From: Nemertoderma westbladi
Lineage: Eukaryota; Xenacoelomorpha; Nemertodermatida; Nemertodermatidae
Assembly (NCBI GenBank): GCA_032718475.1
Contig: JAUCBJ010005553.1
Coordinates: 1 to 64,000 of the forward strand
Reading direction: 5' to 3'
Length of the DNA: 64,000 bases
Shown: positions 22,901-33,286 of the stretch, piece by piece
Layout: each line of letters starts with the position of its first letter
How positions within the stretch are numbered: the stretch's first letter is position 1
The notes under the pieces: model-generated
Seen by the model: the letters and a program-made list of their open reading frames with translations, nothing else
Databases searched by the model: none
Told to the model about the DNA's origin: nothing
Position numbers and translations under genes: made by a program

Positions 22901-25900
22901 CTCGCCCATAGGGAGTTACAGTAGATCTTAGTGCAAAAGGACCTGAAAAGTTTTGAAAAATTACTTCTCGCCCATAGGGAGTTACAGTAGATCTGAGTGC
23001 AAAACGACCTGAAAAGTTTTGAAAAATTACTTCTCGCCCATAGGGAGTTACAGTAGATCTGAGTGCAAAATGACCTGAAAAGTTTTGAAAAATTACTTCT
23101 CGCCCATAGGGAGTTACAGTAGATCTGAGTGCAAAATGACCTGAAAAGTTTTGAAAAATTACTTCTCGCCCATAGGGAGTTACAGTAGATCTGAGTGCAA
23201 AATGACCTGAAAAGTTTTGAAAAATTACTTCTCGCCCATTGGGAGTTACAGTAGATCTGAGTGCAAAATGACCTGAAAAGTTTTGAAAAATTACTTCTCG
23301 CCCATAGGGAGTTACAGTAGATCTTAGTGCAAAAGGACCTGAAAAGTTTTGAAAAATTACTTCTCGCCCATAGGGAGTTACAGTAGATCTGAGTGCAAAA
23401 CGACCTGAAAAGTTTTGAAAAATTACTTCTCGCCCATAGGGAGTTACAGTAGATCTGAGTGCAAAATGACCTGAAAAGTTTTGAAAAATTACTTCTCGCC
23501 CATAGGGAGTTACAGTAGATCTGAGTGCAAAATGACCTGAAAAGTTTTGAAAAATTACTTCTCGCCCATAGGGAGTTACAGTAGATCTTAGTGCAAAATG
23601 ACCTGAAAAGTTTTGAAAAATTACTTCTCGCCCATAGGGAGTTGCAGTAGATCTGAGTGCAAAACGGCCTGAAAAGTTTTGAAAAATTACTTATCGCCCA
23701 TAGGGAGTTAGAGTAGATCTGAGTGCAAAATGACCTGAAAAGTTTTATTTTGACAATTTTTGAGCAATAGCTAAATTTACGTATTAAAAAGTTTCCTCTT
23801 CTATAAAGAGTTGCCAGTTGGTTAAGGATATCATAATTGTTGTCAGTTGTGTTGTGGAAAGTATTGCCTAAGTACTTGAATTTACTTACAGTTTCTATTG
23901 ATTTACCATTAATACTGATAACAAGGCTATTTTTATATGATTTTGGTGTATAGGTTATGAACTTAGATTTCTTAATATTAATAACGATGGAGTGCCTATC
24001 TGCGAAGTCTATGTAAGTATCAATAAGTTTTCTAAGACCAGCTATGGAATTAGAAACTAAAGACAGGACATCAGCGTACATTAAGTGATTACACCTATGT
24101 TTATTAAGTTGACAACTTGTTTTGTCCCGTTTGTTACCGTAAAACTACTAGAAGTGCACCCGCCCCAAAGTACAGTAAGAGTTTGAAAACGATACCAATG
24201 CCTGATAATCCTAATATAAAAAGTAGAAATATTGCGATCAACTAATTTAGAGAATAATTTATAGTGATTAACTAAGTCAAAGTTGAAGGCTTTAGAAGAG
24301 TCTATAAAACAAATGTAAATTGGGCTGTCATTATCCAAATAGTACTGTATTATTTCTTTTAAAGTGTATATGAATAATTCTGTGCTTAACTTATTTTTGA
24401 AGGCAAATTGTGAATCGGAAGTAATTAGTTTTGCGCCAAATCGGTCAAGATATACTAATTCTAGAATTTTACTACTAATTGATGCGAGATAGCAATGCCC
24501 CTATAATTGTCAAAATTTGTATTATCATTGTTCTTATCCTTCACAATGGGCAGGATATTGCAACGTATAAGATTGTCATTTAAGTAGCCATGTACATTAC
24601 AGATTGTGAAAATGGAAGCCAAATGCGAAAATAAACGAGCCATACCATTCGTGTAATGTTCGCTGGCCAAACCATCAGGGCCAGTTTTACCAGGGGACAA
24701 TCTACAAACGGCTACAGCTACTTCGGCGTCTGTTACAAGCATACCGGTATCATTATTATACACAATATGAGTAAATATTGATTCAAGCTTTTCCTTGTCA
24801 GAGTCACTGTTGACATTATTGTAAAGGGATGAGAATTTATCCTGAAAAAGGTTGCAAATGTCTTGCTCACCAACCGCACCACCAACTTTACTTGAAAGAG
24901 GGACGTTTGTACTGCAATGTTTCTTTACATTATTCCAGAAGTTGTTTTGATTTATTGGAATACAGTGACTCTGCAAATGTATTAGCACGAATGCCCTTTT
25001 CCGTAAATTTACATTGTTTTAAAGCATGTTTGAACTCGAGTTTAAAATGTATATAATCACGAAATATTTGTCCTGCTCGGGGTCTCCCACTAGAGCGCCA
25101 AATACGAAAATATAATCTTGATTCATCGTATTTCGATTTAATGAGATCGTTCCATCCCGGCACTGTATTATATGTGTGGGACCCAATTTGGTGTTTATTT
25201 TTAGGAATAGTTCGATATATAGAATTATATATATTATAGTTCGAAGTATATCAGTATAATATTTGTCAATTGCACATTGGTGTGTATCGCATTGATCATT
25301 TTTACAGTTACATACATCAATAGGAACAATAACCTTATTTAATAAGCTGTTTAGCACCTTTTGATATTCTGCAATATTTGCAGTGGAAGCTTTATTCCCA
25401 TCGCAATTATGAACAATGAACTGAACAATGATTCGAATTACTAGAAATATACTGTGCTTTTAAATCGATGGCTAAATTACATTTTAATGGCATATGATCA
25501 TAGACACACAAATCGTAATTAATTTCAATTGAATCAATAAGCGATGCTGCACTGCCCGAACATACGATATGGTCCAGTCAAGAACATGTGTTGTGGGCTG
25601 AACTAACGTAGGTAAAAGAGCAAGGAGGAAGAAGTTTTGTGTCATACATAGATAAGTTCATTTCGCTGCACCAACTATCAGTAAAGTTCATATTACATGA
25701 ACCTATGTTCGAGTTAAAATCCCCTAAAATAACACAGAATAAAGAGGAATCGCAATCAATAATGCTACTTAACTTTCCTATTCCTAAAATTTCTAAAAAT
25801 TCATCATCGTTTTCAGGTGTTTCGAACGGCATGTATACATTAATAAACAGTGCAGAATGATTATCAGCGGTATGTACACGAAGACCGATAAAACGTGGTT

Positions 25901-28900
25901 CATCATATCAACAACCTCAACAGCAGACGCAATACTACATTTGAAAATATAATTAGAGTAGTGTTCAAATGATGTAACAAGTATATTATGACAGATAATA
26001 TTACTATTTTGGATTGTAATTCAGTACCATTAGCGAGTAAAAATTTGGTGTGGTCATTTTCTATATAATATTTGGCTTGAAGGAAAATTTAATGTCTACG
26101 TTGCTGAGTAATTATTAAGTAACTAAGAATTGTCGAGTAATTAGTATTGTAAAAATTTATAGTAATAATATTAGCTGTAGTTATGGAGTAATTTATTTAA
26201 ATTTAGTTATTTCATTTGTAATTTCCTTTAAGCTTATTTGGAGGGGAATTTGAATAGCATACAGTAGCAATACTTACTTAGTAGATACATACCGGTTGCG
26301 GTTGTGTCTTTTTATTTTAATTTCAAATTACTCTGAAGAAGCCCGTTAAGGGAGAACTGCCTCAGTAATCACCATTTATTTAAATTAGCGGGAAAGAAGA
26401 CCCTTTATAAACGCAATTATCTAACACATAATACGCGGCCTAGATCAAAAATTGGTAATTTTATTATGGGTTTAGGTTATTTTGTACGCCAAACTTGCAG
26501 CCAAAAAATACAGTTAAAAAATAAGAATAATTTGCAGAATCTAACCACATTTATATAATTGGAGTATTAAAATTTGATATGAATACACTTATATTGTGGT
26601 TGATTATGGTCTATGTATGTCCTTAAACCATCTTAATAAAGATGGGATGATGGTAACACACCCTACTGGCACAAGAAGTACCTCGGCAGATTGCATACGT
26701 GTACCAATTTTGTACCGTGTACCAATGTTAATCTTCTTTTTCTTATACCCACGTGGTGAAAGACCCTTCCTTGCCTTCATTAACCCTGTAATATCACTGG
26801 ATGGCACTTTCACAAGAATGCTGCGCAGGATTCATTGTTTCAAGTACAATAAACACATCTCCAATCAGACTCTATACAACATTGGAGGTGTTCCATTAGT
26901 CTCCCCTAGCTTGACACTCGAACGTTGCCGCCTCCGCTTTGAAGGACATGTGGTGGAACAATTTTGTCGACAAGCCAGCACAGCATTCTTATATTATATG
27001 TAATATATATAATGCAGCTGCAATGCAGCATACCGATAGTAGTAGTTAGTAATAGTCCATATCCTAAGTCCAAGTTTAGAACATAGTATCCGGAGTTTGT
27101 ATCAGACCACATGTGGGTCTGTGGGTGTGCTTTCCATCAATTCTGGAGGAACTCCGCTTCTATGGCCGTGATTAAAGCGATAGAGTCTTCGTGCGCAGAG
27201 TCAGCAAGTGAAACTAAGCAGTCTTCATCTGGTCTCCAGCAGTTATGCACTAAACAACCAACCGGTTATATCTATCTATCAATTGCGAGGAGCGGGCCTC
27301 CTCAATGGCGCCGGTATCCATTTCAGTATCCAGTTATTTTTGTTGCATTACTGTTACTGCCGCTACTGCTACTACTGGAATGTTCTACTGCGTTTAGGAT
27401 TGAGGACTAGGAGGCAAACTTGCTAACGTCACACCACACAGAAAAAAAGTAGAACATTTCCGATATAAAACTTTAATTATCTTTATGTGGTCTAGCTCTA
27501 GAAGTTTGATATGCGGCACAACGACTGAGCACCCTTAGTTATCCCAGAAAACACGATCTGACAAAAGTCCTTGCTCCATACTATCGATTCGAATCTTAGT
27601 CATAGAAGTAGATACTTGGAGTCTAATATTTCAGGTATTTTTTATTTTTTAAGCGAGGATTTTGTTACTTAAAAAATCACAGAATATGATTTTATGAAAT
27701 AGTTATTGAAATTTGTTCGTTATGTGTAAAACTTATTTATTATCAATTTTAGGTGTTTGTAACAAACCAAAATGATGGTGTTTTTATGAACGCTCTTGGT
27801 TCTTACTTTGACGGCATTTGTGGTTCATTTAAAACCGGCGCTTACATCACAGACTTCAACTGCGAAGGCCTTGTTGGAAGATATATTGCTGTCTTCCTTA
27901 CGGGCAACTGGCTTCACTTTTGCGAAATCGATGTATATGAACGAAGTGAGTACATTCAAAATAACAACTTTTATTAGATGCGCATCAGAGCAGAAACGCC
28001 GTCTAATGCTTGCTGGGCACTGTTTCCGCCGGCAGGATCAACCTGTACACAACCTTGTGCTGTGGCAGCCTGCTGGCGAGGATATACGTGGTGGACAGCC
28101 AATGACTTTCCTCAAACGCCTGCTCAAGGACACAGGACTTGAGAACAGGAATGAATTAGGAAATTGTATGGCTGACCGCAAGATCTGGGGGCGCTATGTT
28201 TCTGGGGCCGCCGGCACTGCACCCTAGTGCAAGCCGATCATCATCATCATCAGAGCTTATTGTTTGATATGTATGTCATGGGAACTACCAAAACTATAGT
28301 TCAACATCACCATATTATACAGTTCAAACCTAAGATGTGTGAAAACGTTTTAAATATAATTATAGAATTATCAACGGTTTTTTTATAACAAAACAGATAG
28401 AAACGAAAATTGCGAACACTCAGTCGAAGAGCAATAATGCTATTGTAATTGGTTACAGCTGCTACAGTATATTGACCTCATAAAACATTTCCACCTGGGT
28501 TTCCATCAATACGACCCCCTCTGGCCTTTCCATCACTCTAAAGGGGCCTTCGAGGCCGATTGATTGGTGGCTATAAAACCATTCCAAACAAGGTGGTTTT
28601 ATCTCCACCAAATCAGCAACACATTTTCAACTGATCTGCAACGGTTCCCATGTACAATAAATAAAAGTCTAAAAAGTTGTTCTACACATTGTGCAACAAC
28701 TTTTTGGAATTTTATTTTATATATAGTATTGAAAAAAAAATTCTTAAGCTCACATCGGAAAATCGCTCACAGGTTTTTTTTATCCCAGGTCTTTATATTC
28801 CAAGGCTCTATATATCCCAAGGACTTTATATACTACGCCAACATATGTGTATTGGGTGAGTGCTTCCCTTGGAATGGGTGACAGTCCAATAGGCAGCCGA

Positions 28901-31900
28901 TCCAATCTTATGTTTGGCGGCCCAATGGAGAAAATAAGAATGGTAGACAGCCTATGACTTTCTTGCGACGCATCTTAAAGGACTCTGGCCTTGAAGATGC
29001 GGATAATCATTGGGGATTGGGAGTTATGCCGGTGCAATTTTATTGATAAGCCGTCATAGCAATCTTATTACTCTCTGCATTACAGCATTACACATTTTGG
29101 TTAAGCATGCTTAGAATCTCAATGTGCAGCTGCAATTTCTGCCTAGCAGGGATGATTGCGTTTCATTCATATATTCATCGTTTCACTGAGTGTGAAATAC
29201 TTTATTTAAATCGAATATGTCGTTTTATTTTCAAGTTTCGAATTTTTAAGTAGTAATTAGAAATTATATATTATACTGGTACCAGTACCGTATTCGTAAC
29301 AATACTATGTATGTAGCGTGCGCTTTTCTGAAGCCTACAGGCTGCATAAGTATAGGCCTACTAGATGTAGGCAGCGACAGAATGAGTGGCACATGTCTTG
29401 CCTTTGGTATCAATATAACGACCTATGTAGGCCTATCTTGTGTTGTCTGCTGCACTGTTAGGTCTACCTCAGCGTGACCATACAATGCGGTACAATGACA
29501 ATCATATGCTGAAAGAATATTGTTACTTTTTTTCACGCCGTGATAATTGGACCCCATAGCCCATCATTAAGTTTAATTTATTTCACGGCATATTTTTTCA
29601 CGCCCATTTGAAAATAAAATATTTGTACTTGCATTTAATATTGTTATATTCTTTCTTGTCACGGTCAAACAGAAAGGAAGTCACAAAATTGATATTTCGC
29701 AAATTGGCGGTAAGCGCTGTGGTAATCATAACTTACTAAACCCAACCTCTTCCAGAAGCCGACTATATAATAATATAATATTTTAATAACTTTTTATTTT
29801 AAGTGACAACCAAAGAATCCTCCATATCTTCACTTATATTTTTTAAGCCTATAGACAAGACATGTTGCATGAAACAATTAACTTTGTACGAGTTACATAG
29901 TGTATTGTGGAATTCATAGTATTTTATTATTTAATGTTGAAATCTAATTTAATGTTAATTGATATTTATAATATTAGGTGAATCAACTTGCCTTTACCAT
30001 AAAGTCCAAGAAATAGACATCATGGACTTACTTGCAGACGTACTGTGTTGGTGATTATATTGATAATCTTTTAGTTAATACTCAGGATGGGGCATGAACT
30101 TCCTAGAATCATTTCAGACTCAATAGTGGCTCAATAGACACAATAGTATTGACTCAATGGGTCAATACCCATGTAAATAATAATTATGACCAATTGATTT
30201 TCTATTTAGCCTACTTTGAGAAACTTAACATAGCCCAAGGCTTACCAAGTTTCTCCGATACAATAAAGCCATATGGTCAGACCTTCCGGGGTGTGGATGG
30301 CAACCGCAATGGATACCTCTTCGCAGAATACTCCTGTTTCCACTCGGATAACATCGGAAGCAATTGGTACAACGTTGATCTCGGCATATCTGTTTCTATT
30401 GATCGAATTGTCGTTTATAACCGACAAGATGGTGCTCCGACCAATACTGTTCGGATTGTGGGTGCGAAGGTATTTGTAGTTTACATATTTTGTGTTCATG
30501 GTATGGTAGCTATTGTACCGCATTCTAACAAGGGAGGTTTGAAATGTTTTTATCCCAATAGATAGGTAGATAGATAGACAGTAGGTAGGTAGATAGGTGT
30601 ATAGGATTTACTTTTTTGGCAGAAAAAATTGCGGTTAAACCAAACTCATTAATTGATAAAAATATAGATGAATATAGAATACAGTATAGGCCTAATATAT
30701 ACAGTAGAATACAGTATAGGCCTAATATATACAGTAGAATACAGTACCATGGCCTACTATATTTATACGGCCTAACAATAAGTCACTTGAATTGGCCTCC
30801 TAAAAAGTGGCCATTGATATTTTAATTACTTTACTTAAATGGTATATATTTAAAATGATTTCATAGTATCAATATATCCCAATTATGTTGGGTATAACTT
30901 TTCGCCGTATCCATATGCATTTGCCGTATCCGTTGTGCGTATGTAATGGATTCCTATGGAGAATAATCCGTATGTGATTTTAAAGATTAGGCATTGCGGA
31001 CCAGTAAGAAGTGCACAACACACATAATGTAGGCAACGGATCAGAAACCACAATAAATATTTAACTTTAAATGTAGAATGAGAAATAGACAGCATAAATA
31101 TTTTATGCGTTATACAGCATAAAACTGTGTATCTTAATCAAAGGATAGTTGAACGGTAGAAAGAACCAAAAAGGCTTTATAATAAGAACCTGTTGTTGCA
31201 TTCATGAATTCTGCCTTTCGATTACTTATTTTACTAATTTTAAGCTCAAAACACCATTTTATATTGACGATATAAAGTCGGTTACGCTATAATATCGACT
31301 ATTTTGGTTAAATTATGCTTTACTAAGAGTTTTGACGCCATCTAGTGCCATTATCTGCATATCCAGCTTGTATAATTGCCTTATTGGCTATGCTCCTTAC
31401 TGTTAAGCTGATATATAAGTACGATTAGTTCTGTGGTTTATTCACTCTTTTGTTATTGTTGGACAGAAGAAGTCGCATTGCCCATGTAGAGGCACTGATC
31501 CCCGGTCAGGTTTAATTGACTGGTGGTTATTACAGGCCTAAGGTGTAAAATAAGGTTAATAATTGAATTATAATTATTTATCATATATTGGATATTCTAC
31601 TGGTAAATTCAATTTGTCATTATTATTTGCTTAATATATCGCCGATAATTAAGAATCAGTGATAATCTGGACAATTGTATCAGATTTGTGTGTTGTCATA
31701 TCTCTGACTTCTAAATAATTAATATATGGCGATATTTCAGACCATTATTATAAGCAAGGCTCTTATTATTAATTACATCACGAATGAGAGTTGTCACAAA
31801 TTGAATACTGTAGTGATATCAATATAATTAGACCAAAGACTTGTCACAATACGTTTCCTCTAAAGGGAAACACAATCACCAGACTTGAGTTCTTACATAA

Positions 31901-33286
31901 TTAATTAGTCAGTCATTTGCTTGTTATACCTTGTTGCCACACCTTCCCAGTATCATATCTCAGTGAAATATAATAGATGATCAAATACCGTATTAGACTA
32001 AGCTAAATGTAATAATAACCACCAGTCAATTAAACCTGACTGGGGATCAGTGCCTCTGCATGGGCAATGCGACTTCTTCTGTCCAACAATAACAAAAACA
32101 GTGAAAAAACCACAGAACTAATCGTACTTATATATCAGCTTATCAGTAAGGAGCATAGCCAATAAGGCAATTATACAAGCTGGATATGCAGATAATGGCA
32201 CTAGATGGCGTCAAAACTCTTAGTAAAGCATAATTTAACCAAAATAGTCGATATTATACCGTAACCGACTTTATATCGTCAATATAAAATGGTGTTTTGA
32301 GCTAAAAATTAGTAAAATAAGTAATCGAAAGGCAGAATTCATGAATGCAGCAACAGGTTCTTATTATAACGCCTTTTTGGTTCTTTCTACCGTTCAACTA
32401 TCCTTTGATTAAGATACACAGTTTTATGCTGTATAACGCATAAAATATTTATGCTGTCTATTTCTCATTCTACATTTAAAGTTAAATATTTATTGTGGTT
32501 TCTGATCAGTTGCCTACATTATCCAATTGGATGTATGGTTACTTATACTGTATATATGGCAGGTTTTATTGTTATTTTTTATTTTTTGAGTAATAAATAA
32601 CACTAACTATTGGGTTTCTGTTCGGTTGCTTACATTATCAAAGTATGTTATTGGTTTATACTGTATAACGACGTTTAGGTTCCTTAGTATAACAAATAGG
32701 GTAATAGTATAGTTATAGTACATATAATGCCATGTTATTCCTGTGCAATAATTCATAATGTGTTCATATTGCCATGCAGGTATTATCTTTTTTGAGTATT
32801 ATAATTTAGTGGGTTTTCTTGTTCAGTTGCCTATAGGCCTGCTACAGTTATAGTACCGGTACCGTTTTTTGTTTGTGCAATCTGTCAGTTGGTGGCTTAA
32901 TACAGAAACATAGTAACAGATTCTTGATAACGGTCCTGTAATAGGGTCGAAAATTTGGATTAAGTAATTGACTGCTTTTCAATTAAACAGTGGCAATCTC
33001 CCTTGTTAAACTATAATAATAATATATATACTGTATATCTAACAATTTATGAAAAATATATTTAAGGTTTCATATTTATATTCTTTAGGTATACGTACTG
33101 AACCAAAACGACCCTACGTTTATGAATTCCCTCGCTTCGAATACTGTTGACCTTTGTGGGCAGCTCACTGTCAACCAGTATATCTATGATGTTGACTGCC
33201 AAGACAAGACAGGAAGATACCCAGCTATATTTTCAACCGGTGAGATCCTCAACTTCGCCGAAATGGAAGTTTATGAGAATAAGTGA
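13714..33286 (+). CDS. Secreted-type lectin: fibronectin type II plus two F-type lectin domains (partial 5')
   Basis: Five exons: 13714-13911, 16179-16444, 27753-27945, 30210-30469, 33089-33286 (TGA at 33284-33286). All introns are GT-AG and phases agree: 1 | 1-0 | 0-1 | 1-0 | 0. They join into 372 codons (the first codon is shared with an unseen upstream exon) without a stop. Domains in order: Fn2, then two fucolectin/tachylectin (F-type lectin) domains, each split by a phase-0 intron after Gly-Ala-Lys. F-type lectins bind fucose and act in innate recognition; Fn2 binds collagen-like or glycan ligands. A secreted pattern-recognition lectin is therefore likely. Lectin 1 has H-x27-R-x-E-x4-R and lectin 2 H-x26-R-x-D-x7-R, close to but not identical with the family motif HX24RXDX4(R/K), so sugar binding is uncertain. 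No signal-peptide exon was found upstream. An AATAAA lies at 33545-33550. Confidence 0.88.
14100..15595 (-). pseudogene. CR1/L2-type LINE reverse transcriptase relic in intron 1
   Basis: Read on the minus strand from 15595: RT fingers LIPIVKDRTGDLTSKDNYRG, palm LDASKAFD with NHYGLLDKRLNRGVP (about 15170-15120), LSPLFYNVYVDGLS (about 14990), LQNLIDIAVKYA, and C-terminal YSQRAYDKIRVAYNN with LFFNIPR (about 14550-14460). Several stops and frameshifts break it and the YADD region is not intact. It belongs to the same family as the LINE at 20637-26060. The 3' end lies near an AT-rich tail at about 14100-14130. Confidence 0.7.
15346..15495. repeat. 50-bp triplication inside LINE relic
   Basis: Three exact head-to-tail copies of a 50-bp segment from the RT fingers region, starting CTCGACAAGCTTACTGAGGG. 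Because 50 is not a multiple of 3 it scrambles the frame. Confidence 0.93.
15755..15915 (+). pseudogene. RTE-like LINE 3'-end fragment
   Basis: Encodes MQDADNLAKVMGDRELWRCN, the last residues of the RTE-like ORF2, then a tail shared in inverse orientation with 5437-5530. Only the 3' end was inserted. Confidence 0.75.
16179..16444 (+). CDS. Exon: F-type lectin domain 1, first half
   Basis: Acceptor TTTTACAG ends at 16178, donor GTAAGG at 16445. Phase 1 start, phase 0 end. Reads INVIGLPTGSDS, AVDGIYDGE, PGWWWLDLG, IYNRREG and DRIIGAK, the classical first half of the fucolectin/tachylectin fold. Confidence 0.9.
16445..16900. other. Start of intron 2, no other feature
   Basis: AT-rich intronic sequence before the 17-bp satellite. 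No element recognised. Confidence 0.4.
16901..18609. repeat. 17-bp satellite, about 100 copies
   Basis: Unit GTATTTGTATCTCCTTT, with point variants (CTCCTCT, CTACTTT, ATCTCATTT, TAACTCC). A variant block containing GTATTAG and a shortened unit occurs at 16941 and again at 17974, showing a duplication of about 1.03 kb within the array. Since 51 bases (three units) read without stop in several frames on both strands, long Leu/Tyr/Cys-rich and Lys/Gln-rich frames appear; these are not genes. Confidence 0.96.
18849..18901. repeat. Direct repeat flanking RTE-like copy 2 (left)
   Basis: 53 bases beginning TGATCCTTACCAAG and ending TTTATTAGGA. They recur at 20554-20607 with two small differences, directly outside the RTE-like copy. 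Confidence 0.85.
18902..20553 (-). mobile_element. RTE-like non-LTR retrotransposon, copy 2
   Basis: Truncated copy of the same family as 6573-9408, lacking the endonuclease. It holds RT fingers to motif A (VDFFKAFD) and B' in 19765-20505, then motif C LDFADD and thumb in 19358-19810, and a C-terminal tail at 18943-19149. Frames are shifted near 19800, and parts are missing near 19125 and 19300. It retains the FADD motif lost from copy 1. It is bounded by 53/54-bp direct repeats. Confidence 0.85.
20554..20607. repeat. Direct repeat flanking RTE-like copy 2 (right)
   Basis: Partner of 18849-18901. One extra A and one substitution. Consistent with an unusually long target duplication. Confidence 0.85.
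21240..23746 (-). repeat. 66-bp in-frame coding minisatellite, about 38 copies
   Basis: 66-bp units, each 22 codons, reading LFRSFCTQIYCNSLWARSN plus FSK. The seed is the LINE's own RT segment (KLFRSFCTQIYSNSLW at the thumb). The frame is preserved across all units except the last, where TGG is TAG. A Gln-to-Lys variant (CAG to AAG) recurs every 4-6 units, linked to other variants (AAAACG, AAAAGG, TTGCAG), so amplification was in multi-unit blocks. The RT C-terminus resumes after the array. Confidence 0.95.
23746..24338 (-). pseudogene. LINE RT palm and thumb
   Basis: Motif A YICFIDSSKAF, then VLWGG and NGTKQ; a frameshift precedes MYADVLSLVSNS, where the second Asp of YADD is missing. The thumb reads INIKKSKFI, SKFKYLGNTF, LIRKFSYCSKIVKIKLF and then passes directly into the repeat array. 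Confidence 0.75.
24461..25163 (-). pseudogene. LINE linker and RT fingers
   Basis: The linker (PGWNDLIK, FRIWRSSGRPR, FKHALKQCKF) leads into RT fingers (LSPGKTGPDGL, CNILPIVKDK, FDNYRGIAIS). Two overlapping frames (25163-24930 and 24988-24461) indicate a frameshift near 24950. Confidence 0.7.
25440..25940 (-). pseudogene. LINE endonuclease domain (APE-like)
   Basis: Contains NVYMPFETPEND, ILGDFNSN (the catalytic GDFN), LDHIVCSG and DHMPL (counterpart of SDH). A stop interrupts it after HNTCS near 25580. Role in a live element: nicks target DNA for target-primed reverse transcription. Confidence 0.7.
26061..26592. other. No gene seen
   Basis: AT-rich intronic sequence between two elements. 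Confidence 0.4.
26593..27048 (+). pseudogene. Internally deleted RTE-like copy
   Basis: Starts with VDYGLCMSLNHLNKDGMM (RT after motif B'), jumps over motif C and thumb, then continues LDGTFTRMLRR, ISNQTLYNIGGVPLV, LERCRLRFEGH and a 3' end with an AGT-type tail near 27040. The replaced middle (about 26690-26790) is unrelated. Confidence 0.8.
27049..27752. other. End of intron 2, no gene recognised
   Basis: A 99-codon open frame at 27111-27410 has no recognisable domain and is probably chance. Confidence 0.4.
27753..27945 (+). CDS. Exon: F-type lectin domain 1, second half
   Basis: Acceptor TTTTAG ends at 27752, donor GTGAGT at 27946. Phase 0 start, phase 1 end. Reads VFVTNQNDG, GICGSF, CEGLVGRYIAVFL and LHFCEIDVYE, the standard second half with its Cys pairs. 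Confidence 0.9.
27975..28250 (+). pseudogene. RTE-like LINE 3' fragment 30 bp after an exon
   Basis: Encodes RLMLAGHCFRRQDQPVHN, GGQPMTFLKRLLKDTGL and a C-terminus SGAAGTAP, then an ATC-repeat tail. Different subfamily from copies 1 and 2 (ends ATC rather than AGT). It begins only about 30 bp beyond the splice donor of the preceding lectin exon. Confidence 0.8.
28251..28904. other. Intron sequence, no gene recognised
   Basis: Contains a short inverted match around GGCCTTT/AAAGGGGCC at about 28523-28548. Small open frames are without domains. Confidence 0.4.
28905..29065 (+). pseudogene. RTE-like LINE 3' fragment
   Basis: Matches the tail of ORF2 (GRQPMTFLRRILKDSGLEDA, then WELWRCNF-like with shifts). 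Decayed. Confidence 0.65.
29066..30209. other. Intron 3 remainder, no gene recognised
   Basis: AT-rich with several GTAGGCCTA-type motifs (29340-29460). No domain found. Confidence 0.4.
30210..30469 (+). CDS. Exon: F-type lectin domain 2, first half
   Basis: Acceptor TCTATTTAG ends at 30209, donor GTATTT at 30470 (weak). Phase 1 to phase 0. Reads KLNIAQGLPSFSDT, GVDGNRNG, SCFHSD, NWYNVDLG, VVYNRQDG and RIVGAK, the same structure and intron position as lectin domain 1. Confidence 0.9.
30546..30750. repeat. Short tandem repeats
   Basis: A GATA/GTAG microsatellite (about 30558-30600) followed by about 2.5 copies of a 34-bp unit containing ATACAGTATAGGCCTAATAT (30675-30745). Confidence 0.8.
31024..32522. 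repeat. Long inverted repeat with about 510-bp arms
   Basis: Arms 31024-31532 and 32013-32522 are near-perfect reverse complements separated by 480 bp. Each arm read outward-in starts TGTAGGCAAC and ends near GGTGGTTATTA(CA), so the arms look like LTR-type units in opposite orientation. A TATATAAG box lies inside (31415 region). Either a foldback element or two inverted solo LTRs. No coding sequence in the spacer. Confidence 0.9.
32523..33088. other. Intron 4 remainder
   Basis: Two further degenerate matches to the arm end (TTTCTGTTCGGTTGCTTACA near 32618; GTTCAGTTGCCTATAGGCC near 32821). Otherwise nothing recognised. Confidence 0.45.
33089..33286 (+). CDS. Exon: F-type lectin domain 2, second half, with stop
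   Basis: Acceptor TTCTTTAG ends at 33088. Phase 0. Reads VYVLNQNDPTFMNS, DLCGQL, DCQDKTGRYPAIF, LNFAEMEVYENK, stop TGA. The Cys seen before the Glu in domain 1 (FCE) is replaced (FAE), so one disulfide is absent. Confidence 0.9.
   Translation, partial: VYVLNQNDPTFMNSLASNTVDLCGQLTVNQYIYDVDCQDKTGRYPAIFSTGEILNFAEMEVYENK

Larger units (their letters stand above)
20637..26060 (-). mobile_element. CR1/L2-type LINE with an internal minisatellite
   Basis: Minus-strand non-LTR element. Order from the 5' side: endonuclease (about 25940-25440) with ILGDFNSN, LDHIVCSG and YDHMPL; linker with PGWNDLIKSKYDESR (25163-24930); RT fingers with SPGKTGPDGLASEHY and NYRGIAI (24988-24461); palm motif A FIDSSKAF and NGTKQ (24338-24081); motif C as YAD-V; thumb; 66-bp array; C-terminus FRVAYNNIIRKLFGF (about 21225-21180). 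The 3' end is an ATT-rich tail near 20637. Frameshifts and a missing Asp in YADD make it inactive. Exact clade is undetermined. Confidence 0.8.

Noticed and set aside
21256-24081. A 941-codon repeat protein as a host gene
   Set aside because: It begins in LINE thumb sequence and consists of the amplified RT segment. Explained as a defective LINE.
27796-28227. A 143-codon frame joining the lectin exon region to RTE-like sequence, as an exonised fusion
   Set aside because: The lectin exon is read in another frame, and the splice donor at 27946 with matching phase explains it better.
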